Shown: in pieces, positions 10,127-18,293 of the stretch | Numbering within the stretch: the stretch's first letter is position 1 | How the letters are laid out: each line of letters starts with the position of its first letter | Assembly: GCF_016887565.1 (NCBI RefSeq) | Contig: NZ_CP069396.1 | Location: 11,266,001-11,330,000, forward strand | Reading direction: 5' to 3' | DNA: 64,000 nucleotides | Source: Archangium violaceum | Lineage (GTDB): Bacteria; Myxococcota; Myxococcia; Myxococcales; Myxococcaceae | The notes under the pieces: generated by a model | The model's input: the letters and a program-made list of their open reading frames with translations, nothing else | Databases searched by the model: none | What the model was told of the DNA's origin: nothing | Program-made: the position numbers and the translations under genes

Positions 10127-10987
10127 TCAGGTGCGGTTCGACTCGCCGCGCGCCTGCTGCCAGAGGAGCACCAGCTCCTCCGCGGTCTCGGCGTACTGCG
10201 CCCCCGCGCTGAAGATGGCCTTCAGGTGCTCACGCGCGCCCGGCCCTCCTACCACCACCAGCGTCGGAGCACACGCCTTGACCGAGGCGCTCAGCACCTG
10301 TTGCAGCTCCCCTGGATCCCTCCTCCGCACGCAGGAGAGCGCCACCAGATCCGGGTGCACCTGCTGGCACGCCGAGCGCAACGCCTCCGCCGGCGTGTCC
10401 GCCCCCAGCAGCGTCACCCTCCAGCCCTTTCGCTTCAGGTGAAGTCCCAGCGCCAGCAGTCCGCCCTCGTGCATGTCCCGCTCCGGGCAGGCCAGCAGCA
10501 CCCGGGGGCCCTCCGGGGGCGAGTCCTCGGCCAGCAGCAGCGCGCGCAGCCGCTGGCGGATGAGCGCCGAGGCCATGTGCTCCCGCGCGATGTCCAGCCT
10601 CATCCCCATCTCCCGCAGCAGCGGCATGAGGAAGGCGTCACAGTAGGTCCGCGCGTCCATCGCGGCCCGCGCCTCGCCCAGCACCCGGTCCGCCTCGTCC
10701 CCGTCCAGCATCATCACCGCCGACCAGAAGCGCTCCTCCAGCCGCTCGCCCACCGGCAGCTCGCCCACCGGCGTCGTCCGCACCTGGGCGATCGCCTCGC
10801 TCACCGCCAGCCCCTCGGAGATGAGCTTCGCCACCCGGCGGATGTTCTCCACCTCGTCGCGCGAGTAGACGCGGTAGTTGCTCTCGTTGCGGAGGGGGCG
10901 CGGGAAGCCATAGCGCCGCTCCCACGCCCGCAGCGTGGCCTCGCGGATGCCCGTCAGCCGGGCGATGGTTCGGATGCGCAGCGTCAT
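10127..10987 (-). CDS. carA: CarA-like MerR repressor of the carotenoid operon
   Basis: A 286-residue protein with an N-terminal MerR helix-turn-helix (TIARLTGIREATLRAWERRY) and a C-terminal B12-binding-like domain. DxHxxG is intact (D171, H173, G176), but the Wx9EH Trp is missing: E136-H137 is preceded by a shorter segment. That matches Myxococcus CarA, which represses the operon promoter without needing B12 and is countered by the antirepressor CarS; no carS is in this window. Start ATG overlaps the acyltransferase stop (ATGA). The close likeness of the DNA-binding domain to CarH implies both read the same operator. Confidence 0.92.
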   Translation of the reverse strand: MTLRIRTIARLTGIREATLRAWERRYGFPRPLRNESNYRVYSRDEVENIRRVAKLISEGLAVSEAIAQVRTTPVGELPVGERLEERFWSAVMMLDGDEADRVLGEARAAMDARTYCDAFLMPLLREMGMRLDIAREHMASALIRQRLRALLLAEDSPPEGPRVLLACPERDMHEGGLLALGLHLKRKGWRVTLLGADTPAEALRSACQQVHPDLVALSCVRRRDPGELQQVLSASVKACAPTLVVVGGPGAREHLKAIFSAGAQYAETAEELVLLWQQARGESNRT

Positions 10988-11667
10988 GCCGAAGGCGCCC
11001 TCCCCCTCACCACGTCCCAGCGCTCCGCCACCCCCAGGCCCCCGGACACCACCCGCGTGAAGCCCTCCAGGCTCGTCGTCTCCGCCAGCCGCCGCACCGC
11101 CCCCTCCAGCTCCGACTGGAAGCGCGACAGCGTCCCCGCAGCGTGCGGCGTCCCCACCTCCACCAGCACGTCCGGCCGCTCGTGCTCGAAGAAGGCATAG
11201 CGGATGGCCAGCGGCACGCACTCCACCCGCCCCACCCGCGCCAGCAGCTCCACTCCCCGCTCCAGCCGCAACGGCACCACCCCGAAGGGCCGCAGCTCTC
11301 CCTCCGGGAAGATGCACACCGCCGCCCGGGGTCTGCGCAACAGCTGGCCCGCGTAACGCAACGTCTCCAGCGACGAGGCCCACTCGCCCCGGCGGATGCT
11401 GAACGCCCCCAGCCGCGACAGGAAACGGTAGCGCTCCAGGTTGTGCTCCTCCATCACGCAGTACGCGTCCCACCCCGCCGCCCGCCCCACCTGGTGCAGC
11501 ACGAAGCCGTCCCACCAGTTGCTATGGTTGGCGTACACGAGGCGCGACCCCTCCCCTCCCGGCAGCCCTCCTCGCACCCACAGGCCGCGAAACGCCGAGC
11601 GGAACTTCCACCCGACGTATCCATCGAGCACCCACCCGAAGAGTCCGCCCTTGGCCGCGCGAATCAC
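10984..11667 (-). CDS. PlsC-like acyltransferase of the carotenoid operon
   Basis: A 227-residue protein of the 1-acylglycerol-phosphate acyltransferase fold. The HX4D motif is NHSNWWDG (about residue 50) and the later block is FPEGELRPFG (about residue 120). It starts at a GTG whose bases overlap the crtYd stop (GTGA) and ends overlapping carA. Its place after the cyclase genes, equivalent to the acyltransferase reading frame in the Myxococcus carB operon, suggests it esterifies the sugar of the final carotenoid glycoside. That role is inferred from context. A general phospholipid acyltransferase role cannot be excluded. Confidence 0.85.
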   Translation of the reverse strand: MIRAAKGGLFGWVLDGYVGWKFRSAFRGLWVRGGLPGGEGSRLVYANHSNWWDGFVLHQVGRAAGWDAYCVMEEHNLERYRFLSRLGAFSIRRGEWASSLETLRYAGQLLRRPRAAVCIFPEGELRPFGVVPLRLERGVELLARVGRVECVPLAIRYAFFEHERPDVLVEVGTPHAAGTLSRFQSELEGAVRRLAETTSLEGFTRVVSGGLGVAERWDVVRGRAPSA

Positions 11668-12011
11668 GGCACACGCGCCTCCCGCCGCGATAGGAGAACC
11701 GTGAAGAGCGTCAGCCCCAGCGACACCATCACGCTCGTCAGCAGGAAGAAGAGGATCTCCTCCAGCGGCACCCCCGCCACGTAGACGCCCAGGTGCTTGC
11801 CCTCGCCGAAGTTCCAGATGCCCACCCGGATGGCCAGGTGGTCCGCCACCACCAGGTACGTGCCCACCACCAGCGCCGGAGGCAACACTGCCCCCAGCAC
11901 CGCCCACGTACGGCCCCGGAAGTGGTGCACCAAGAACCCCAGCTGCAACACGATGAAGGGCACCGCCCACGCCAGCAGGTGGATGAGGTACGCCCAGCGC
12001 GACTCCATCAT
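11664..12011 (-). CDS. crtYd: Lycopene cyclase subunit CrtYd
   Basis: A 115-residue membrane protein with three hydrophobic helices. The cyclase-domain motif is PLEEILFFLLT near the C-terminal third. It is the second half of the heterodimeric CrtYc/CrtYd cyclase, which closes a beta-ionone ring on lycopene-type ends; neither half is active alone in studied systems. Two ATGs are adjacent; the first overlaps the crtYc stop (ATGA). Size matches the family. In myxobacteria this subunit pair is known to make monocyclic carotenoids. Confidence 0.9.
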   Translation of the reverse strand: MMESRWAYLIHLLAWAVPFIVLQLGFLVHHFRGRTWAVLGAVLPPALVVGTYLVVADHLAIRVGIWNFGEGKHLGVYVAGVPLEEILFFLLTSVMVSLGLTLFTVLLSRREARVP

Positions 12012-12388
12012 GACGCCACCTCCTCCCCGTCCAGCCGGGCCTCGCGCGCCTTGGGGGTTTCCGCCGCGCTCTTCTTCGCCGGTGCCTCCAGCACCCGCCG
12101 CAGCCGCTCGCCCGCCCAGAGCCCCACCAGCAACGTCTGCAGCCCGAAGAAGAGGTACTCCTCCAGCGGCAGGTAGCCCAGCTTGATTCCCCAGATGCGC
12201 TCCGGGTCGAAGCCCCACAGCCCCCACTTCACCGCCAGGTTGTCCCACGGCGACGTCGCCGCGTAGACCACCACCAGCAGAATCCCCATCGGCGCCAGAC
12301 CTCGCCACGACAGCGTCCGCCGGTAGCGCACCAGCAGGAAGAGGATCGGCAGGACGACGAACAGTCCCAGGAAACGTGCGTACGTCAT
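12008..12388 (-). CDS. crtYc: Lycopene cyclase subunit CrtYc
   Basis: A 126-residue membrane protein with three helices and the motif YLPLEEYLFFGLQTLLVGLW, the same PxEExxFF signature found in CrtYd. It should pair with CrtYd in the membrane to cyclise one end of the carotenoid. The C-terminal 25 residues are a charged, probably cytosolic tail (KKSAAETPKAREARLDGEE). ATGA overlaps join it to the glycosyltransferase before and crtYd after it, which would keep the two subunits near equal amounts. Confidence 0.9.
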   Translation of the reverse strand: MTYARFLGLFVVLPILFLLVRYRRTLSWRGLAPMGILLVVVYAATSPWDNLAVKWGLWGFDPERIWGIKLGYLPLEEYLFFGLQTLLVGLWAGERLRRVLEAPAKKSAAETPKAREARLDGEEVAS

Positions 12389-13527
12389 CCCCGGCCTCCT
12401 CCACTCAGCTCCGTCCACATCGGTGACATCCGCCCCCCCGCGTGCAACGCGTAGGTGCGCCCTCTCCAGGTCACCCTCGGCGGGTGTACGAGCGAGGAGA
12501 GAAAGGCGCACAGCAACAGCGCCTCTCCCAACAGCCAGTCCAGTGCCACGTGGCGCACGGTGGTTCCTATACCCTCACCCCGTCCCTCTCCCAGGGGGAG
12601 AGGGGTGCTGAGCACCGTCAGACGCCAGGACAACAGGGTTCTCATGCACAGCAGACCCCCCACCGCCATCGCCAGCCACTCCGAGCCCATCAGCACCCCC
12701 AACGCCAGCAGCGGCCACGTCGGCGTGAAGAGCAGTGGGACCGTCGGGTAGAGGCCCGGCCTGTGACTCTCCAATACCTGCATCCACCTCGTGAAACGGG
12801 CCAGCGCCGCCTCCCACGTACCAGACGCCAGGGGCACTACCGCCGGCACCTCGCACAGCGCCACGTCCAGCCCTCGCGCGTGCAACCGCTTCGACAGCTC
12901 CAGGTCCTCGCCAATGTGGTCCGCCAGCCCCTCCAGCTCGTCCATCGCCCGGTCGCTCAGCCCCAGCGCCTTGCCGCACACCGACTTCGCTCCCGCGCTC
13001 ATCACGTGCAGCGCCCGGAAGCTGTGGTGTGTACGGCGCAGCAGCCCCGCCACCGCCCGATCCGCCAGGCCAGCCTCGCCCACCGGCGTCGGCACCGCCG
13101 TGCTCAGCGCCGCCCCCGCCTCCACCGGCGACGCCAGGCCTTCCACCAGCGCCCCCGTCACCGCCACGTCCGCGTCCACCACCAACACCACACGCCCCTC
13201 TCTCCGCAGTGTCTCCAGCGCGAACAGCAGGTGGCCCACCTTCCGGTTCGGCGTCGAGGGGTCGCTCCGCAACCACCGCACGCCCTCGGGCAACCGCGGC
13301 TCCCTCGGCGAGAGCACCACGTGCTCCAGTGGCCCCGCGTAATCGATCGGCCTGGACAGGTTCTCCAGCTCCCGGGCCGTGGGCTCGTCCACCGGCCGCA
13401 GCAGCAGCACCGGCACCCGCGTGGGCTCCACCGCACGGCGCCGCCGCAACAGCCTCGCCAGGGCCACCGCGCTGAAGCCCCCGGCCAGCACCGTCCAGCC
13501 CAGGCCCATCACCACCAGCGGGTTCAT
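12385..13527 (-). CDS. GT21-like family 2 glycosyltransferase of the carotenoid operon
   Basis: A 380-residue membrane-anchored glycosyltransferase with an N-terminal helix, a GT-A domain and C-terminal helices. Motifs of the ceramide-glucosyltransferase-like group are clear: DAD in VVDADVAV (about residue 110), GEDLELSKRL (about residue 200) and RFTRWMQ, the (R/Q)xxRW block (about residue 240). In the operon it is the best candidate for attaching sugar to the hydroxylated carotenoid, as in the myxobacton glucoside of Myxococcus. Residues STPLPLGEGRGEGIG near the C-terminus are encoded by a copy of a repeat also found elsewhere in the window, apparently tolerated in a loop between helices. 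Confidence 0.85.
   Translation of the reverse strand: MNPLVVMGLGWTVLAGGFSAVALARLLRRRRAVEPTRVPVLLLRPVDEPTARELENLSRPIDYAGPLEHVVLSPREPRLPEGVRWLRSDPSTPNRKVGHLLFALETLRREGRVVLVVDADVAVTGALVEGLASPVEAGAALSTAVPTPVGEAGLADRAVAGLLRRTHHSFRALHVMSAGAKSVCGKALGLSDRAMDELEGLADHIGEDLELSKRLHARGLDVALCEVPAVVPLASGTWEAALARFTRWMQVLESHRPGLYPTVPLLFTPTWPLLALGVLMGSEWLAMAVGGLLCMRTLLSWRLTVLSTPLPLGEGRGEGIGTTVRHVALDWLLGEALLLCAFLSSLVHPPRVTWRGRTYALHAGGRMSPMWTELSGGGRG
12567..12605. repeat. REP-like inverted repeat inside the glycosyltransferase gene
   Basis: About 39 bases of the family described at 53642 and 50848. The core is CCCTCTCCC and GGGAGAGGG around a 3-base loop, flanked by a TACCCTCACCCCG arm. It is nearly identical to the copy at 53642 and lies in frame within a coding region. 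Confidence 0.8.
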
Positions 13528-14498
13528 GTCCCACGCTCCACGCGCGTGCGGAAGTGCGCCATCCAGCGGATGAAGGGCGAGTGGAAGCGGCGGAAGTCCG
13601 CCACCTCCCCCATCACGTCCAGCCCGCTCCGCCGGGCCTCCACCCGGGCGTAGAAGGGCGAGGACTCCAGCAGCTTCGGCACGCCCACCACCGTGTTGCC
13701 CGCATGCAACCGCGCCGGCACCCGCAGGCCCCAGCCCGTCAGGCTCGTCGGCCGCGCCTCGGCCAGCAGGGGCCTGCGCTCGCACTTCGTCCCCAGCGCG
13801 CCCGCCGACACCCGCACCGGCGCCACCCCGCCCGGCAGGTGGTAGTCCACCACCGTCTCCTCCGGCCCGTGCACGCGCGCCCAGTGCCACCCCGGCAGCC
13901 TCGCGCCCAGCAGCTCCGCTCCGTGGTTGCTGTCGTGGTAGCCCAGCCCCTCCGACACCACCCCCTCCGAGGCCACCTCCAGCCGGGCCTTCGCCCGGGG
14001 GGCCAGCGCCCGCCAGTAGTGCGGCAACCCCGGCACCAGTTGCAGCTCCTCCGCCGCCGGCACCTGGGGCTCCAACACCAGACTCGCCCGCACCGCCCTT
14101 CCGAAGGGCGCGCACCGCTCGTCCACCTCCAGGCGCACCGTGCCGTCCGGCGCGTACTCCAGCAGCGAGCGGCCAATCCGCAGCGCCCGGCCATTGCCCT
14201 GCATCGAGGCCTCCGGGTACTCGCTCAGCACCCAGCGCTGGCGCCTGCCCTGGTGGTAGAGCGCGAAGTTCACCGCGCAGTGCTCGAGCGGCAGGGCCCC
14301 ACGCTTCACTCCCGCCGAGTAACGCGGGGAGAAGAGCGAGCCCACCATGAAGATGAACACCGCGCTGTACTCCCCCGCCGTCACGTCCGCGTAGAACCAG
14401 CGGTAGGCCCCCGCCGTGTCCGGCAGCGCCGGCAACGCATCCAGCCAGCCATACCCATACGAGGCTCTCGGGGCCGATGCAGGGTCCAGCAGCCTCAT
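13524..14498 (-). CDS. crtC: Carotenoid 1,2-hydratase (CrtC)
   Basis: A 324-residue protein, close to usual CrtC length. Recognisable pieces are GYGWLDALP near the start, the segment AYRWFYADVTAGEYSAVFIF, and the later GYHDSNHGAELLG block with the conserved Asp/His set. CrtC adds water to the terminal double bond of an acyclic carotenoid end, giving the tertiary hydroxyl that is later glycosylated. I start at the ATG that overlaps the crtD stop (ATGA), ignoring a long upstream open frame. It feeds directly into the glycosyltransferase next in the operon. Confidence 0.9.
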   Translation of the reverse strand: MRLLDPASAPRASYGYGWLDALPALPDTAGAYRWFYADVTAGEYSAVFIFMVGSLFSPRYSAGVKRGALPLEHCAVNFALYHQGRRQRWVLSEYPEASMQGNGRALRIGRSLLEYAPDGTVRLEVDERCAPFGRAVRASLVLEPQVPAAEELQLVPGLPHYWRALAPRAKARLEVASEGVVSEGLGYHDSNHGAELLGARLPGWHWARVHGPEETVVDYHLPGGVAPVRVSAGALGTKCERRPLLAEARPTSLTGWGLRVPARLHAGNTVVGVPKLLESSPFYARVEARRSGLDVMGEVADFRRFHSPFIRWMAHFRTRVERGT

Positions 14499-15952
14499 GC
14501 GCTCCTCCGCAGGTGCGCGGACGCCATCTCCGCGGCGAAGCGGCCCGACAGCATCACCAGTGGGACTCCGCCTCCCGGGTGCGTGCCTCCCCCCGCGAAG
14601 AAGAGCCCCGGCGAGCAGCCCCGGATGCGCGGCCGGCGGAAGGGACCGAACTTCCCGTGCGGCAGGAAGCCGTAGATGGAGCCACCCGGGGCGCCCAGCG
14701 CCGCCAGGTCCACCGGCGTGCGCTGCCCCACCACCCGCATGCGCCCCCGCAGCTCCGGGTAGTGCTGCAGCAGCTTGTCGAACATCTGCGCCTTCACCCG
14801 CTCGGCCTGCAGCTCCCACGCGGCCGCCGCCCGCTCACAGGCGCCCGGCTCGCGCGGCAATGCCGGGGCGTTCACCATGACGAAGAGGCCCGTCTTGTCC
14901 GCGGGCGCCATCGTCGGGTCCGTCGCCGAGGGGTTGCAGAAGTACACCGTCGGATCATTGGCCAGCTGACCGCCGAAGAGCTCGTCGAACTCGCGGCGGT
15001 AGTCGCGGCTGAAGAGCACGGTGTGGTGCGGCAGCGCCGGACGGCCGTCCACCTCCAGCAGCAGCACGTAGCCCGACAGCGACAGGGGCTCGCTCCCCCG
15101 CCCCAGCGTGTCCAGCGGATCCGCGTTCACCACCACCGTGTCGAAGCGCTCCTCGCCGCCCTCGGGCCCCACCTGGTAGCCCCGCGCATCGCGCGTGTAG
15201 CGGGCTCGCGCCTGGAGGTGCACCTTCACCCCCTGCCGCTTCACCGCCGCCCCGAGTGCGTCCACCAGCGCGCCGATGCCGCCCCGCACGTGGTGCACGC
15301 CGTACGCGCGCTCGATGTGCGGGATGAGGGCATACGCCGCGCTCGCCTCGTAGGGCGAGGCCCCCGCGTACGTGGCGAAGCGCCCCACGAACTGCTGCAT
15401 GTGGTCCGTCTTGAAGTGCGCCCGCGCCAGCTCATCCAACGTCGCCAGCTTCATGCCCCGGGCCATCGCCACCACGCCCCGCCGGGCCACGCGCGCCATG
15501 AAGCCCGCCATGCCCTCGAAGGGCGCCTCCAGGTACGGCTCCCCCGCGGCGCGCCAGATGGCCTCGGCCTCCGCGTAGAAGCCATGCACCCCGCGCCGCT
15601 CGCTCGGACGCAGCTCGCCCGCGCTCTGCGCGGTGCGCTCGAGGTCCTTGTACGCCACGAAGCCGCACCCGTCCGCGAAGCGGTAGGTGCACTGGGGCTC
15701 CAGCTCCGTGATGGGCGGCAGCAGCTCCACCGCGCCCAGCCGCTCGAACAGCCCCTTCACCACCTCCGGCAGCGTGAGCAGCGTGGGCCCGGTGTCGAAC
15801 ACGAGCCCGTCCGCCTTCACGCACTGCGCCTTTCCTCCGAGGGTAGGGCCTCCCTCGAAGAGCGTGACGTCGTGGCCCTCCTTCGCCAGGAGCCCGGCGG
15901 CCGTCAGCCCTCCGATTCCGCCGCCCACCACCGCGACACGCATCGCCTTCAT
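14495..15952 (-). CDS. crtD: CrtD-type carotenoid 3,4-desaturase
   Basis: A 485-residue FAD-dependent amine-oxidase-fold enzyme of the CrtI family. The dinucleotide-binding motif is VAVVGGGIGGLTAAGLLA at residues 6-23, followed by an acidic strand end (LFEGG) and GGKAQ. The C-terminal FAD block ends GLFFAGGGTHPGGGVPLV. A second desaturase in the operon next to crtC points to CrtD, which introduces the 3,4 double bond at the hydrated end. It could instead act as one of two phytoene desaturases; Myxococcus uses separate CrtIa and CrtIb. ATGA overlaps connect it on both sides. Confidence 0.85.
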   Translation of the reverse strand: MKAMRVAVVGGGIGGLTAAGLLAKEGHDVTLFEGGPTLGGKAQCVKADGLVFDTGPTLLTLPEVVKGLFERLGAVELLPPITELEPQCTYRFADGCGFVAYKDLERTAQSAGELRPSERRGVHGFYAEAEAIWRAAGEPYLEAPFEGMAGFMARVARRGVVAMARGMKLATLDELARAHFKTDHMQQFVGRFATYAGASPYEASAAYALIPHIERAYGVHHVRGGIGALVDALGAAVKRQGVKVHLQARARYTRDARGYQVGPEGGEERFDTVVVNADPLDTLGRGSEPLSLSGYVLLLEVDGRPALPHHTVLFSRDYRREFDELFGGQLANDPTVYFCNPSATDPTMAPADKTGLFVMVNAPALPREPGACERAAAAWELQAERVKAQMFDKLLQHYPELRGRMRVVGQRTPVDLAALGAPGGSIYGFLPHGKFGPFRRPRIRGCSPGLFFAGGGTHPGGGVPLVMLSGRFAAEMASAHLRRSA

Positions 15953-17271
15953 CTCGAGGCCCCCTTGCGCCGTACCTCCTCGGCGAGGATCTCCCGCGCG
16001 CGCTCCGGCCGGTAGACGCGCTCACGCGCCAACCGCTCGGCGACGATCTCCACCAGCTCTCCCTCCGCCCCCACCTCCGCGGCCACGCGCCGTGCGTGCA
16101 GCGCCATGTGCCCCTTCTGGATGCCCTCGGTGGACAGCGCCTTGAGGGCCGACAGGTTGGTGGCCAGTCCCGCCGCCGCCGCCACGCACGCCAGGTCCAC
16201 CGCGCTCTTCACACAGGCCAGCTTCAGCGCCCGCCGCACGCCCGGATGCGTGCGCGCCGCTCCGCCCACCGTCGAGGTGGCCAGCGGCATCACCAGCTGC
16301 CCCTCCAGCTCGCCCTGCGGCCCCTTCTTCCACGACGTGAGCGGCCGGTACACGCCCGAGCGCGCCGCGTACGCGTGCGCCCCCGCCTCCACCGCGCGCC
16401 AGTCGTTGCCGCACGCCACCAGCACCGCGTCCACCCCGTTCATCACGCCCTTGTTGTGGGTGACGGCCCGGTATGGATCCAACTCCGCGAAGAGGTGGGC
16501 CTCCAGGATGGCATCCCGCACCGCCGCACCATCGGGGAAGCCCTCGAAGGCCAGCGCCGCCGCGGGGACTCGCGCCCGCACGTACACCTTCCGGCGATCC
16601 GCCAGGTTGGTGAGGATCTTCAGCCCCGCCCGGCTCCTCGTGAGGGCCGCGAGCCGCGGCGCCATCTTCTCGGCCAGCCCGTTGACGAGGTTGGCCCCCA
16701 TGGCATCGCGCGTGTCCACGTGCAGGTGGACGACGAGCGTGGTGGCGTCCAGAACGCGCACCTCCAGCTCGCGTGCCCCTCCACCCCGGGCGCACATGGT
16801 CCCCAGCAGACCATTGGCCTCGGCCAGCAGCTCGGGCGCTCGCGTGCGCAGCACCGTCTCCGCCTCGGCCAGCGAGGGCACGTCCAGCAGCTGCACCTGG
16901 GCGGTGGTGATGGGCTCGTCCGCCGTCACGGTGAAGCCGCCGCCCTCGGCGCACAGGCGCGCGGCGTAGCTGGCCGCGGCGATGATGGAGGGCTCCTCCA
17001 CCGACATGGGCACCAGCCGGTCCTGCCCGTTCACCACGAAGTTGAGCGCCAGGCCCAGCGGCAGGCCGTGCAGGCCGATGACGTTCTCCACCATGGTGTC
17101 CGCGCAGGCCTCGTCGAAACCACCCAGGCCCGCGCACGCCTCGGCCTCCTCCGGCTCCAGCCAGCGCGACTCCACCAGCCGGGTGCGGCGGCTCTCCGGC
17201 GTCTGCCGGTAGAAGCCCGACAGCCGCGAGGAGCGCCGCACCTGCAGCCTCTGTATCTTGTCGTCGCTCAT
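15949..17271 (-). CDS. mvaA: Class II hydroxymethylglutaryl-CoA reductase
   Basis: A 440-residue enzyme of the bacterial (Pseudomonas mevalonii-like) class. Key motifs are ENVIGLHGLPLGLALNF with the catalytic Glu, DTRDAMGANLVN, the catalytic-Lys region THNKGVMNGVDAV, and the flap His in GHMALHARRV near the C-terminus. It reduces HMG-CoA to mevalonate, the committed step to the isoprenoid precursor pool used by CrtE. Sitting in the middle of the carotenoid operon with 4-base overlaps on both sides, its supply would rise with light together with carotenoid synthesis. Confidence 0.95.
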   Translation of the reverse strand: MSDDKIQRLQVRRSSRLSGFYRQTPESRRTRLVESRWLEPEEAEACAGLGGFDEACADTMVENVIGLHGLPLGLALNFVVNGQDRLVPMSVEEPSIIAAASYAARLCAEGGGFTVTADEPITTAQVQLLDVPSLAEAETVLRTRAPELLAEANGLLGTMCARGGGARELEVRVLDATTLVVHLHVDTRDAMGANLVNGLAEKMAPRLAALTRSRAGLKILTNLADRRKVYVRARVPAAALAFEGFPDGAAVRDAILEAHLFAELDPYRAVTHNKGVMNGVDAVLVACGNDWRAVEAGAHAYAARSGVYRPLTSWKKGPQGELEGQLVMPLATSTVGGAARTHPGVRRALKLACVKSAVDLACVAAAAGLATNLSALKALSTEGIQKGHMALHARRVAAEVGAEGELVEIVAERLARERVYRPERAREILAEEVRRKGASR

Positions 17272-18293
17272 GGGCTGACTCCCGGAGTGATGCCCCTGGG
17301 CAGCAGCGGCACCTTCACCTCAGGCGTCGGTGGTGCTGGAAGCACCGAGGTGGGCCGCACCAGGATGGCCGTGGCCAGCGCCAGCTTGCGCGAGCCCGGC
17401 ACCGACAGCCGCCCCTTGAAGACGTCGTAGTCGTTCTGCTCGATGGCGCGCAGGATGTCCCCGTAGATGGAGCCCATCAGCTTCACCATGCGCTGGCAGC
17501 CGAAGCCGGTGAGCGCGGGGATGCCCGCCGCCGCCCTCGCGTAGTAGGCGCGCGCCCGGTCGATCTGGAAGCGCATGAAGTCGCGCCAGCGGTCATCCAC
17601 CACGCCCCGGCGCAGGTCGTCCACGGACAGACCGAAGGCGGCCAGCTCGTCCAAGGGCAGGTAGACGCGGTCGCGATCCAGATCCTCCTTCACGTCCCGG
17701 AGGATGTTGGTGAGCTGCATGGCGCGGCCCAGGTCCGCCGCCGGCCCGAGCGCCCACTCGTCCGAGCAGCCCAGCATCGGCGCCATCATCAACCCCACCA
17801 CGCCCGCCACCCGGTAGCAGTACAGGTCCAGCTCCGCCCAGCTGTCGTAGCGGCGCTTCGTCAGGTCCATCTCCATGCCGGAGATGAGGTCCTGCATGGG
17901 CTGCTCGGGGACGCGGAAGCGGCGGATGCAGTCCACCAGCGCGGCCAGCTCCGCCGCGTCCCACGGACCCTCGCCGCCACTGGCGCGCGTGGAGGGCGGA
18001 GGCATGCGCGGATCGGCCAGCTCCGGCGTCTCCAGGAAGAGCTCGGCCACCGCCCGGCGCGCGCGCACCAGCCGCTCGCCCAGCCCCTCGGGCACCGCGC
18101 CCTGGTCCGCGCCGTCCGCCACGTCCACCATGTCATCCAGCCGCCGGCAGTAGGCGTAGAGCGCGAAGGCCGCCTTGCGCCGCATGCCGAAGAGCATGAA
18201 CGAGGCGAAGAAGAAGCTCTTGGCGTGATTGCGAGTCACGCGCTCCGCCATCTCGTAACCACGTGCCACCAGGGTGTTGTCGTGCGCCTTCAT
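17268..18293 (-). CDS. crtB: Phytoene synthase
   Basis: A 341-residue squalene/phytoene synthase. The two Asp-rich substrate motifs are present: YCRRLDDMVDVAD (about residue 50) and QLTNILRDVKEDLDRDRVYLP (about residue 205). The intervening RVAGVVGLMM segment is typical of the family. It joins two geranylgeranyl diphosphates head to head to make phytoene at the inner membrane. A low-complexity insertion between helices (RMPPPSTRASGGEG, about residue 100) is not usual in the family but looks tolerable. The C-terminus is extended by about 30 Pro-rich residues. Confidence 0.95.
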   Translation of the reverse strand: MKAHDNTLVARGYEMAERVTRNHAKSFFFASFMLFGMRRKAAFALYAYCRRLDDMVDVADGADQGAVPEGLGERLVRARRAVAELFLETPELADPRMPPPSTRASGGEGPWDAAELAALVDCIRRFRVPEQPMQDLISGMEMDLTKRRYDSWAELDLYCYRVAGVVGLMMAPMLGCSDEWALGPAADLGRAMQLTNILRDVKEDLDRDRVYLPLDELAAFGLSVDDLRRGVVDDRWRDFMRFQIDRARAYYARAAAGIPALTGFGCQRMVKLMGSIYGDILRAIEQNDYDVFKGRLSVPGSRKLALATAILVRPTSVLPAPPTPEVKVPLLPRGITPGVSP

